Source of the DNA: Sphaerochaeta sp. UBA5849
Lineage (GTDB): Bacteria; Spirochaetota; Spirochaetia; Sphaerochaetales; Sphaerochaetaceae
Direction of reading: 5' to 3'
Length of the DNA: 64,000 bases
Assembly: GCA_002432715.1 (NCBI GenBank)
Contig: DJGJ01000049.1
Coordinates: 23,187-87,186, forward strand
Positions within the stretch are counted from its first letter, which is position 1, and each line of letters starts with the position of its first letter. The notes below the pieces were generated by a model. That model was not told the origin of the DNA, made no database searches, and saw only the letters and a program-made list of their open reading frames with translations. The position numbers and the translations under genes were made by a program. Of the stretch, positions 18,234 to 26,601 are shown in pieces.

Positions 18234-19526
18234 ATGGAAATACAAAGAGACATCTACCTGCAAGCGCTCATCAACAGAATGAACAACGGTATGATCAAGG
18301 TCATTACCGGTATGAGAAGGTGTGGAAAGTCATATCTCGTATTTCACCTATTTTATGACTATCTCATCTCTATTGGTATTCCTGACGATCATATCATCCA
18401 GTTAGCCCTCGATATTCCTGAGAACAGGGAATATCGAGATGCCTACAAAATCTACGAGTATGTCCTTTCAAGAATCAAAGACAAGAATGAACCCTATGTT
18501 GTCCTACTCGATGAAGTTCAATATGCGATTACGGCAGAAGAAATCAAGCAACCGGATAAACCTATTGCTTTGTATGATGTCCTGAATGGGCTCCTCCACA
18601 AAGGGAATATAGACACCTATGTAACCGGGAGCAATTCCAAATTTTTATCGCATGATGTTATGACAGAGTTCCGGGGACGAGGTGATGAGGTCCAACTCCA
18701 TCCTTTGACGTTCAGCGAATTCATGCAGGTCTATCGTGGAGACAGACACCAAGGATGGTCGGATTACTTGATGTATGGAGGCTTGCCTTTAGTTTGCACC
18801 ATGCAAAATGCTGATCAAAAAGTCACATATCTGACCAATTTGTTTGAAGAAACATATCTGAAGGATATCATCAACCGCTATCAATTACAGAAAAATGTTG
18901 AGCTTGGAGACCTTATAACAATCCTTGCTTCAAGCATTGGGTCTTTGACAAATGCTTATAGAATTGAAGCGACATTTAAAAGTGTTGCCCGCTCAAAAAT
19001 CAGCATCAATACCATCTATCAATACATCCAATACCTGAAAGAAGCATTCATTATCAACGAAGCAAATCGTTACGATGTTAAGGGAAGACATTATATCGGT
19101 ACTCCCATGAAGTACTACTTTGAGGATGTAGGCTTGCGAAATGCAAGGCTTGGTTTCAGACAGGTCGAAGAAAACCACATCATGGAAAATGTCATCTATA
19201 ATGAATTGAGGGTTCGAGGATTCTCTGTTGATGTCGGAGTCGTAGAGACACGAGTGAAAGATGCTGAAGGAGTAGAAACAAGAAAACAACTGGAAGTGGA
19301 TTTTGTAGCGAATCTAGGGAGCAAGAGATATTATATTCAATCCGCCTTCTCTCTCGGTACGAAAGAAAAAATCATGCAGGAACAACGTAGCCTTATGAAT
19401 ATTCCAGATTCATTCAAAAAGATACTTGTAGTTAATCATGAATCCAATCCCTGGCACACGCAGGAGGGAACCTTGGTCATTGGGGTTCAACAATTCCTTT
19501 TAGAGCCTAATAGTCTGGAATTGTGA
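18234..19526 (+). CDS. AAA_14/DUF4143 ATPase
   Basis: A 430-residue protein with an N-terminal P-loop ATPase domain (Walker A GMRRCGKS near residues 26-33, Walker B VVLLDEVQY near 90) and sensor TGSNSKFL, followed by the C-terminal DUF4143 domain with its nuclease-like fold pattern (E...LEVDFV...). The family is abundant in anaerobes and spirochaetes, often in many copies; its cellular role is not established. ATG 18234 has GAGG 6 nt upstream, better than ATG 18222. The gene is clearly richer in A+T than its neighbours, which suggests transfer. Confidence 0.9.
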   Translation: MEIQRDIYLQALINRMNNGMIKVITGMRRCGKSYLVFHLFYDYLISIGIPDDHIIQLALDIPENREYRDAYKIYEYVLSRIKDKNEPYVVLLDEVQYAITAEEIKQPDKPIALYDVLNGLLHKGNIDTYVTGSNSKFLSHDVMTEFRGRGDEVQLHPLTFSEFMQVYRGDRHQGWSDYLMYGGLPLVCTMQNADQKVTYLTNLFEETYLKDIINRYQLQKNVELGDLITILASSIGSLTNAYRIEATFKSVARSKISINTIYQYIQYLKEAFIINEANRYDVKGRHYIGTPMKYYFEDVGLRNARLGFRQVEENHIMENVIYNELRVRGFSVDVGVVETRVKDAEGVETRKQLEVDFVANLGSKRYYIQSAFSLGTKEKIMQEQRSLMNIPDSFKKILVVNHESNPWHTQEGTLVIGVQQFLLEPNSLEL

Positions 19527-19540
19527 AACTTTTTTATCAC

Positions 19541-19574
19541 TGAAAATAATTGCCGCTTTCGGCAGGAATTTTCA
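19541..19574. repeat. Right 34-bp hairpin repeat of the ATPase unit
   Basis: Arms TGAAAATAATTGCCG and CGGCAGGAATTTTCA around a CTTT loop; pairing extends outward to 19538-19577. On the minus strand its outer end encodes the last codon and TGA stop of the RluA-family gene. Confidence 0.8.
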
Positions 19575-20261
19575 GTGTCTATCTGAAACGAAGGCATTCC
19601 ACAGCGCATCATCAGGCGGAGCTGCCGTGATGGTGATTTGTTGTTTTTTCACCGGATGGGTGAAGGAAATGGAGCGCGCATGCAGGCAGATGCCGCCATC
19701 GGGATTGGACCGGGCGGCTCCATACTTGAGATCTCCCTTGATGTGCAGACCGATGGCTGCAAACTGCGCCCTGATCTGGTGATGACGTCCGGTATGCAGA
19801 TTCACTTCCACAAGGAAGTAGTTCTTGGAGGCTGCAATCATCTGGTAATCGAGTTTGGCAAGCTTGCCGCCATTTTTCTCCACCGAGAGCGCCACACTCT
19901 TGTTTGTCTTGGTATCGCGAACGATATAGTGGACCAACGTACCTTCGGTTTGGTTGGGCATACGATCTACAATCGCCCAGTAGGTCTTCTTCACCGAACT
20001 GCCCTTGAACAGCTCATTGAGACGGATCAAGGCCTTCTCGGTCTTGGCATAGACAACGATGCCGCTGGTGGGGCGGTCCAAACGATGGGGGATGCCCAGA
20101 TACACGTTGCCCTGCTTGGCGTAAGTCACCCTCAGGTACTCCTTGACCTGATCGGCCAACGTTTCGTCCCCGGTTGCATCCCCTTGCACCAACTCACCGC
20201 ACAGCTTGTTGATGATGATCAGATGATTATCCTCATAGAGAATCCTATCCTTGACAGCCAT
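19572..20261 (-). CDS. RluA-family pseudouridine synthase
   Basis: A 229-residue RNA pseudouridine synthase. The catalytic motif HRLDRPTSG holds the active-site aspartate (about residue 61), and HTGRHHQIRAQF is the family's second signature. There is no S4 domain, so it is the short RluA/RluC-like type; the target uridine cannot be assigned. It follows parC with an ATGATG overlap. I favour the second ATG (20261), because GGAGG is only one base from the first (20264). The stop codon lies inside the hairpin repeat at 19541-19574, so the natural C-terminus may have been changed. Confidence 0.9.
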   Translation of the reverse strand: MAVKDRILYEDNHLIIINKLCGELVQGDATGDETLADQVKEYLRVTYAKQGNVYLGIPHRLDRPTSGIVVYAKTEKALIRLNELFKGSSVKKTYWAIVDRMPNQTEGTLVHYIVRDTKTNKSVALSVEKNGGKLAKLDYQMIAASKNYFLVEVNLHTGRHHQIRAQFAAIGLHIKGDLKYGAARSNPDGGICLHARSISFTHPVKKQQITITAAPPDDALWNAFVSDRH

Positions 20262-22240
20262 CATTCCTCCTGATTCTCATCATCGAACAGGGTAGGCTCC
20301 GCAGTATTGGCATGCACCACTTCCTTCACCGATCTCAGTTTCAAGGAAGCGACTTCCTTCACAGAAATCCTCACCCCGTTCGCCTTCACGCTCTTCACCA
20401 GGTAATCGGAGAAATAAAACTTCTCCTCAAGAATCCTCAGGCCCGGCTTGGGTTTGTACGTGAGCGTCAGCTCGGCGTTTTCATAGGTGCTGAGCTTGAC
20501 CAGTTTGAAGTTGCCTTCAGGCAGCAAGGGATAAACCTTTTTCAATTGGTAACTGACAATCTGGCAACGCTTGAGGAAGAGATACTTGTACGTTTTCTCC
20601 TGATAGATGACCGAGAACACAAGCTTTGCAAGCTCACTCTTGTCTGCATATCCGCAGTAGAGCAGCCCCTTGCCGACAAATTCCTTCTCTGGTGCATCGA
20701 TGACCTGATAGGTCCCGTCCTTGCGGATAATCAGGACACGGTCGAAGGTGCTCACCTCCAAAAGGGTATTTCCCTGCTTGACCGCGTAGCCGAGGTAGCC
20801 GTTGGCAGGGTCGTACTTGACCGCCAAGTTGCGCTCGGCCACCTCCTTGACATCAACCAACTCAAACGTCTTGATTGTGGTCTTTCGCTGATGTTCCTTG
20901 ATACCGAGCATCGTCTTCAGCTCGGCAATATAGGCGAGGGCGTAGCCGACCAAGTCGGCAAGCTTGCGCTCGATCTCGGCAAGACTTGCGTTGATCTGGT
21001 CAATGTCCTCCCTGTTCTTCTCAATATCGAAAAGGCTGATGCGTCTGATGGGAATCTTCAATAGTCGTTCAACATCCTCAAGCACCACCTCCCTGAGCAG
21101 CTGCTCCTTGAAAGGCTTGAAACCGGTGATGACAGCATTGTTCACATCCTCGGCGCTCTTCTTCTGCTCGATTCGCTTGTAGATGCGCTCTTCGATGAAA
21201 ATGCGCTCAAGGGTCCTGGCATGCAGCTTGTCCAGCAGATGGCCTTTCTCCAACTCAAGCTCAGCCTTCAGCACCACCACCAGATGACGGGCATGCCAAT
21301 CCAGGATCTCATGGATTCCCATGATGGTCGGGACATTGTCCCGGATCACCAGCGGGTTGATGGAAAGCTTTGTCTCGCAATCCGTGTAGGCATACAGGGC
21401 GTCGACAATCTCCTGGGCGTAGGTATTGCGGGCCAGATTGATCTCGATGTTCACCTTTTCTGCGGTATAGTCGTTGATCGAGCTGATCTTCAACTTGCCC
21501 TTCTTGGCAGCTTCCTCCACCGAGCGAATCATCGCCTCGCTGGTCGTACCATAGGGAAGCTCCTCAATGATAATACGCTTCGGATCGGAGGTGTTCAGCT
21601 TGGCGCGAACGGAAACCGAACCCTTGCCATCACGGTAATCCTCAACGTCAACGATACCCCCGCCGAGGAAATCAGGATACAATTGATAGCTCTCCCCCTT
21701 CAAGGAGGCTGCCATTGCATCAAGTACTTCCAAGGGGTTGTGGGGAAGAATGTAGGTGCTCATCCCTACGGCGATACCGCTGACGCCCTGGATCAGGACG
21801 ACGGGAATCTTGGCCGGGAAGGTCACCGGCTCCTTGTTTCTTCCGTCATAGGAGTCAACAAATTCAGTCAGCTCCGGGTTGTACAATACCTTTTTTGCAA
21901 AGGGAAGCAAGCGGCACTCGATGTACCTTGCAGCCGCGGCACTGTCACCGGTAAGCGTATTGCCGAAGTTGCCCTGCCTTTCAATGAACAGGTCGCAGTT
22001 TGCCAGGTTGACCAAGGCCTCATAGATTGATGAGTCCCCATGCGGGTGATAGCGCATCGCCCAACCCACAACGTTTGCAACCTTGTGAAATTTGCCGTCA
22101 TCCATCTCAAACAGGGTGTGGATGATGCGCCTCTGTACCGGCTTGAATCCATCGACAAGGTCGGGTATGGCCCGCTCCTTAATGACATAGCTGGCATATT
22201 CAAGAAAGTTTTGTTTGAAAATTGAGTGTGCCTGGGTCAT
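20261..22240 (-). CDS. parC: DNA topoisomerase IV subunit A
   Basis: A 659-residue type IIA topoisomerase A subunit that cuts and rejoins DNA to decatenate chromosomes. The active-site tyrosine is Tyr106 in AAARYIECR. The quinolone-region segment near HPHGDSSIYEALV is intact. It is shorter than E. coli ParC (752) and lacks a recognisable GyrA box, and its C-terminal beta-pinwheel region looks reduced, supporting topoisomerase IV rather than gyrase. Its ATG overlaps the parE stop by one base (TAATG), so the two subunits are coupled. Confidence 0.92.
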   Translation of the reverse strand: MTQAHSIFKQNFLEYASYVIKERAIPDLVDGFKPVQRRIIHTLFEMDDGKFHKVANVVGWAMRYHPHGDSSIYEALVNLANCDLFIERQGNFGNTLTGDSAAAARYIECRLLPFAKKVLYNPELTEFVDSYDGRNKEPVTFPAKIPVVLIQGVSGIAVGMSTYILPHNPLEVLDAMAASLKGESYQLYPDFLGGGIVDVEDYRDGKGSVSVRAKLNTSDPKRIIIEELPYGTTSEAMIRSVEEAAKKGKLKISSINDYTAEKVNIEINLARNTYAQEIVDALYAYTDCETKLSINPLVIRDNVPTIMGIHEILDWHARHLVVVLKAELELEKGHLLDKLHARTLERIFIEERIYKRIEQKKSAEDVNNAVITGFKPFKEQLLREVVLEDVERLLKIPIRRISLFDIEKNREDIDQINASLAEIERKLADLVGYALAYIAELKTMLGIKEHQRKTTIKTFELVDVKEVAERNLAVKYDPANGYLGYAVKQGNTLLEVSTFDRVLIIRKDGTYQVIDAPEKEFVGKGLLYCGYADKSELAKLVFSVIYQEKTYKYLFLKRCQIVSYQLKKVYPLLPEGNFKLVKLSTYENAELTLTYKPKPGLRILEEKFYFSDYLVKSVKANGVRISVKEVASLKLRSVKEVVHANTAEPTLFDDENQEE

Positions 22241-24039
22241 TAGATTAGGTTCTCCATGATGAATTCGCGCCTATCGGGAGTATTGCTGCCCATATAGAAC
22301 TCCATGGTCTTATGCATCTCATTCATCCCGGCGATCGAGACGGGAATGAGGCGCATATCCTCACCGATGAATTGGCCGAACTCCTTGGGGTCGATTTCCC
22401 CGAGGCCCTTGAAGCGGGTCACCTCGCTGTTCTTGATTTGCGCAATGGCATCATCGCGCTGGCGCTCGCTGTAGCAGTACACCGTCTGGTTCTTGTTGCG
22501 CACCCGAAAAAGCGGGGTTTCCAGAATGTAGAGTCGGCCCGCCAAAACCAAATCTTCAAAGTACGTCAAAAAGTATGTCATCAGCAGATTGCGGATATGA
22601 AAGCCATCGGTATCGGCATCGGTTGCGATGATGACCTTGCCGTACCTGAGCCCCTCCACCCCGTTCTCAATGCCCAAGGCTACCATCATGTTGTACAGCT
22701 CGGCATTCTTGTAGATTTCCGTCTTCTTCTTGCCGTAGACATTCACAATCTTGCCCCTGAGGCTGAACACCGCCTGGGTCATAACATCACGCGTCTTGGT
22801 GATGGTCCCCGAAGCACTATCGCCCTCGGTCAGGAAGATCATGGATTGTTCACACTCCTCCTGATGGGTGGTACTTTGGCCTAGATGGTACTTGCAGTCC
22901 TTGAGCTTGGGAATATTCAACGAAACCTTCTTCGCCGACTCCCTCGCCCCCTTTTTTACCTCATTGAGCTCCTTGCGCAGTGCCTCGTTGTTGATGATCT
23001 TCTGATATATCTTCTGGGCATCCTCGGCATTCTTGAGCAGGAAGTCTACGATGGCGTCCCGCACCTCGTTCACGATCCAGGTACGGATTTCGGTATTGGA
23101 GAGCTTGTTCTTCGTCTGTGACTCGAACACCGGTTCCTTCACCTTCACCGCAACGGCTCCCACAACCCCCTCGCGGACGTCCTGGGGCGCCCAATTCTTC
23201 TTAAAGTGTTCGTTGATGCCCTTGAGAATTCCCTCCTTGAAGGCGCTCTGATGCGTCCCCCCATCGGTGGTATGCTGGCCGTTCACATACGAAAAATAGT
23301 TTTCTCCGTAGGAACCCGCCACATGAGTAAGCGAGAACTCCAGCTGCTTCGCCTGATAATGGATGATGGTGTAGAGGTTTTCACTCCCCACTTCTTTTTC
23401 CAACAGGTCGAGCAAGCCGTGAGCCGACTTGTAAATCTTATTGTTGTAGTCGAGCGTGAGACCGGTGTTCAGATAGGCATAACTCCACAACCTGGAGATG
23501 ATGAAGTCTTCGTTGTAGGCATAGTCGCCGAACAATTCGGGATCGGGGACGAAGGACACCTCGGTACCGTCGGCTTCCTTGGTAGACCCGGTCTCCTCGT
23601 TCACCAGGATTCCCTGGGAGAAGGTGGCACTGTGGAAGGTTCCGTCCCTGAAGCTTGTGACCATGAAGTGGGACGAAAGTGCATTCACAGCCTTGGTTCC
23701 CACCCCGTTCAAGCCGACGGAAAACTGAAATACATCGTCGCTGTATTTTGCACCGGTGTTGATGATCGAAACACACTCGACCACCTTGCCAAGCGGTATG
23801 CCGCGGCCGTAGTCGCGCACCCGCACTTCGCACTCCTTGCGACGGATGACAACCTTATTGCCAAAGCCCATGATGAATTCATCGATGCTGTTGTCCACCA
23901 CCTCCTTGAGCAGGATGTAGATGCCGTCATCGACATGCGTACCATTTCCCAACCGCCCGATATACATGCCTGGACGCTTTCGTATATGCTCCAGCGCACT
24001 AAGCGTTTGGATTTTTGATTCATCATAGGTATTTGCCAT
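22240..24039 (-). CDS. parE: DNA topoisomerase IV subunit B
   Basis: A 599-residue GHKL ATPase subunit. It has the N-terminal ATP-binding box (DNSIDEF; GRGIPLG), the transducer lysine region and the TOPRIM metal site (FLTEGDSASG; ATDADTDGFHIRNLL). It works with the ParC protein encoded directly downstream. Its ATG has no Shine-Dalgarno; a perfect TATAAT ends 8 nt upstream, so the mRNA is probably leaderless. Confidence 0.94.
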   Translation of the reverse strand: MANTYDESKIQTLSALEHIRKRPGMYIGRLGNGTHVDDGIYILLKEVVDNSIDEFIMGFGNKVVIRRKECEVRVRDYGRGIPLGKVVECVSIINTGAKYSDDVFQFSVGLNGVGTKAVNALSSHFMVTSFRDGTFHSATFSQGILVNEETGSTKEADGTEVSFVPDPELFGDYAYNEDFIISRLWSYAYLNTGLTLDYNNKIYKSAHGLLDLLEKEVGSENLYTIIHYQAKQLEFSLTHVAGSYGENYFSYVNGQHTTDGGTHQSAFKEGILKGINEHFKKNWAPQDVREGVVGAVAVKVKEPVFESQTKNKLSNTEIRTWIVNEVRDAIVDFLLKNAEDAQKIYQKIINNEALRKELNEVKKGARESAKKVSLNIPKLKDCKYHLGQSTTHQEECEQSMIFLTEGDSASGTITKTRDVMTQAVFSLRGKIVNVYGKKKTEIYKNAELYNMMVALGIENGVEGLRYGKVIIATDADTDGFHIRNLLMTYFLTYFEDLVLAGRLYILETPLFRVRNKNQTVYCYSERQRDDAIAQIKNSEVTRFKGLGEIDPKEFGQFIGEDMRLIPVSIAGMNEMHKTMEFYMGSNTPDRREFIMENLI

Positions 24040-24047
24040 ATCTCGCG

Positions 24048-24076
24048 ATTATAGCAGAATTCAGCAATGATGGCAA
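24048..24076 (-). promoter_or_regulatory. parE promoter, predicted leaderless start
   Basis: On the minus strand TTGCCA (24071-24076), 17-bp spacer and perfect TATAAT (24048-24053), with 8 nt from the -10 to the ATG. Transcription should begin at or within a few nt of the start codon. Confidence 0.75.
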
Positions 24077-24131
24077 AATAGTCTCACATTTCTCCCTTGC
24101 GCTGGAGAACCCGCTCCAGTACCCTGCACGT

Positions 24132-24728
24132 ATGGATACGATACTCATACTGTATATAGCATTGGCACTGCTCCATCTAAATCTGAGAGCGGAAGGTTTG
24201 AATCGCCTCGGCTCATTGGTCAAGGTTCTTTTGATGCCGACGCTCATGGTGTACGTACTGAAAAACGGTGCACAGCCTTTCTTGCTTATCTCATTGTCAT
24301 TTGCAACGTTGGGCGATTACTTTCTCACCGACAGCTCCAGAAAACCTTACTTCATCCTGGGCATGGTCAGCTTCGCATTAGCCCACCTGCTCTATTCCGC
24401 TCATCTGTTGCTGCGTCCGCTCCAATGGCCCCGCCTTTTGATCGGGGCGCTGCTGATGCTCATCCCCATGACCTATCTTCTTCTGCTTCTTAAAACATCC
24501 CCCGTCAAACTGCGATATGCCCTCTATGGTCTCAACCTGTTCATCATGACAGCCTTGTGCTTTGGCAGTGGTTCACCTCTTGCATCGCTTGGAGCCTTGG
24601 CTTTCATCATCTCCGACGGTATGATTGGCATGGAGGCTTTGCATCGGCGCCGATTCAGCGTCATCACCGAGATGGCCGTCTACATTCTGGCCCAACTGTT
24701 GTTGGTGCTGGGTTTTGTGAATTTGTAG
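24132..24728 (+). CDS. YhhN-family (lysoplasmalogenase-like) membrane protein
   Basis: A 198-residue protein with about seven to eight hydrophobic segments and the YhhN signature positions (FATLGDYFL near 58; ALAFIISDGMIG near 160). Characterised family members hydrolyse the vinyl-ether bond of lysoplasmalogens; this fits an anaerobe making plasmalogens, but activity here is inferred. The frame is open further upstream, but similarity and hydrophobicity start at ATG 24132. It has no Shine-Dalgarno; TACCCT lies 6 nt before the ATG with TTGCGC 17 bp further upstream. It is divergent from parE and 8 bp upstream of corA. Confidence 0.8.
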   Translation: MDTILILYIALALLHLNLRAEGLNRLGSLVKVLLMPTLMVYVLKNGAQPFLLISLSFATLGDYFLTDSSRKPYFILGMVSFALAHLLYSAHLLLRPLQWPRLLIGALLMLIPMTYLLLLLKTSPVKLRYALYGLNLFIMTALCFGSGSPLASLGALAFIISDGMIGMEALHRRRFSVITEMAVYILAQLLLVLGFVNL

Positions 24729-24736
24729 GAGAACGC

Positions 24737-25780
24737 ATGCACGAAAAGAAAGTATCGCTGCCCTATGCGCACAAGAAGAAAGAAGGGCTTGCAGCAGGAA
24801 GTCTCATCTACGTCGGAGACACCCAGCCCCAACAGACATCCATCCGCACACACATCTACCATGCAGGATCGTATCGGGTGGAGCAAGGATACACACGTGC
24901 TGACAAACAGCATGTCCTGTGGGTGGAAATCACCGGGCTGGAAGATATCCAGGCCATCGTACAGATTGCCAAAGAGTTCCAGATTGCCAATCTCAGTCTT
25001 GAGGATGTGTTTTCCACCGACCAGCGTTTGAAACTGGATCAGTACGATTCCTACCTTTCGGTAACCTTGAGAATCCTGGCTCATCAAGGGACACAGGAGC
25101 AGCAGCTCACCCTCTTTTTAGGCGATGGGTGGGTGCTCTCGATTGCAGAGTACAACCACCAGAGCTTCGATGCGGTAATCCGTCAGCTGTCCTCGGCAAC
25201 CAGACTGCAGGGTGCCGGTTCCAGCGCCCTGCTGCACGCACTCATCGACCGGGTGGTCGACCAGTATCTGGTCGAGGCCGATGAGCTGGAATTGAAAACC
25301 GAGAATCTGGAGGAGCTGGTCATTACCAATCCCCAAGAAACATCCGCTTCGGTCATCCATCAGCAAAAGACTGATATTCTTACGTTGAGAAGAATGACAA
25401 ACCCGCTGAGGGAAATCCTTACCACCCTCATACGGACGGAAAATCCATTTCTGGACCGAAATACGACGTTTTTACTACGGGACGTCTACGACCACGCCCT
25501 CTGGCTTGCCGAGGAGTGTGATATGATGCGTGAGACGGTGTCGGGTATCATGGAAGTCTACCTCTCAAGCCTCGATATAAAGATGAACGCCATCATGAAG
25601 GTGTTGACCATCATCTCAACCATATTCATCCCGCTCACATTTTTGACCGGCTTATATGGCATGAACTTCTCCTATATGCCGCTGACAGATGCGTATTGGG
25701 GTTTCTTTGCAATCCTGGTCTGCTGTATTTTGGTTGTCTGCGGCATGGCCATCTATTTCAGGAGAAAAAAATGGTGGTGA
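24737..25780 (+). CDS. corA: CorA-type divalent cation channel
   Basis: A 347-residue CorA family protein: a large cytoplasmic N-terminal domain, a long helix and two C-terminal transmembrane helices with the selectivity motif YGMNF between them. It imports magnesium or cobalt; cobalt would be relevant to the B12 enzymes in this window. AGGAG precedes ATG 24737. It overlaps the following acetyltransferase gene by 10 bp. Frame extension upstream overlaps the YhhN gene and is not used. Confidence 0.93.
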   Translation: MHEKKVSLPYAHKKKEGLAAGSLIYVGDTQPQQTSIRTHIYHAGSYRVEQGYTRADKQHVLWVEITGLEDIQAIVQIAKEFQIANLSLEDVFSTDQRLKLDQYDSYLSVTLRILAHQGTQEQQLTLFLGDGWVLSIAEYNHQSFDAVIRQLSSATRLQGAGSSALLHALIDRVVDQYLVEADELELKTENLEELVITNPQETSASVIHQQKTDILTLRRMTNPLREILTTLIRTENPFLDRNTTFLLRDVYDHALWLAEECDMMRETVSGIMEVYLSSLDIKMNAIMKVLTIISTIFIPLTFLTGLYGMNFSYMPLTDAYWGFFAILVCCILVVCGMAIYFRRKKWW

Positions 25781-26601
25781 CAAACACGCTCAAACATACG
25801 GACATGGAGGATCTCCTTCCTGTTTTCAATGAAGCTTTCAGCGATTACGATATACCGATTTCCATGACAGCTGAGGCGTTCGCCTCCCATTTGGAAAGTC
25901 TCTCCTACAGCAAGGATGACTCGGTTGGCTTGTTCGACAAACGACGGCTGGTAGGCTTTTTGCTGATCGGCCGTCGAGGCAGCGTCGCCTACGACGCAGG
26001 AACCGGCATCATCCCTTCCTATCGGGGAAGGGGTCTCTCACACACACTCATCGATGCTGCAGCCGCCCTTCTTGCTGCAAGAGGCTGCACCACCTTCGTC
26101 CTGGAAGTCCTCGATACCAATACCAAGGCAAAGAACCTCTATCAAAGCCATGGATTTGCCATCAGGCGCAACTTGTTGTGCTTTTCAGCCAAGCAAGACG
26201 AACTTGTTGGGCAGTCCGATCTTTTGCTGGAGCCCTACGAGGATGGATACCGCGTCCCATCATGCTATGAAAGCAGCTACCAGAACAATGACCAGTCGGT
26301 TGTGGAGGGGTTGTATACGTGTTCCGACATCGTCGAAAAGGGAACAAGAAAAGGAGTCGCCTGGTACCACCATACCCGTGGTTCGATAGCCCAAATCAAC
26401 ATAGAGCCTCAGTATAGAGATGAAAACTTTATGAAAGAGGCTATCATTTCCTGTGCCAGAGCGTGTACTACGCAAACAGTGCGCATTCTCAATGTCGATG
26501 AGGCGGACACGGTAGTCATCAACGCCCTGCAAGCTGCAGGTTTCACCAAATTCACCACGCAAAGTGAAATGGTTCTCATCCTTGAAGAGCAGAAACAATG
26601 A
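25771..26601 (+). CDS. GNAT-family N-acetyltransferase with a second degenerate GNAT half
   Basis: A 276-residue protein. The N-terminal GNAT domain has the acetyl-CoA loop motif YRGRGLSHTLI (about residue 86) and the family ending KNLYQSHGF. Residues about 150-276 resemble a second, divergent GNAT fold without a clear acetyl-CoA loop. AGGAG precedes ATG 25771. It sits between corA (10-bp overlap) and the GNAT-membrane gene (ATGA overlap), so all are co-transcribed. The substrate is unknown. Confidence 0.82.
   Translation: MVVTNTLKHTDMEDLLPVFNEAFSDYDIPISMTAEAFASHLESLSYSKDDSVGLFDKRRLVGFLLIGRRGSVAYDAGTGIIPSYRGRGLSHTLIDAAAALLAARGCTTFVLEVLDTNTKAKNLYQSHGFAIRRNLLCFSAKQDELVGQSDLLLEPYEDGYRVPSCYESSYQNNDQSVVEGLYTCSDIVEKGTRKGVAWYHHTRGSIAQINIEPQYRDENFMKEAIISCARACTTQTVRILNVDEADTVVINALQAAGFTKFTTQSEMVLILEEQKQ

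Larger units (their letters stand above)
18120..19577. other. ATPase unit bounded by two direct hairpin repeats
   Basis: A 1.46-kb unit holding one AT-rich ATPase gene with its own promoter and palindrome. It is delimited by two 34-bp repeats (18121-18154 and 19541-19574), same orientation, 31 of 34 bases identical, each folding into a hairpin. The right repeat supplies the stop codon of the neighbouring pseudouridine synthase gene. The layout suggests a transferable or duplicated cassette, though no transposase is present. Confidence 0.55.
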
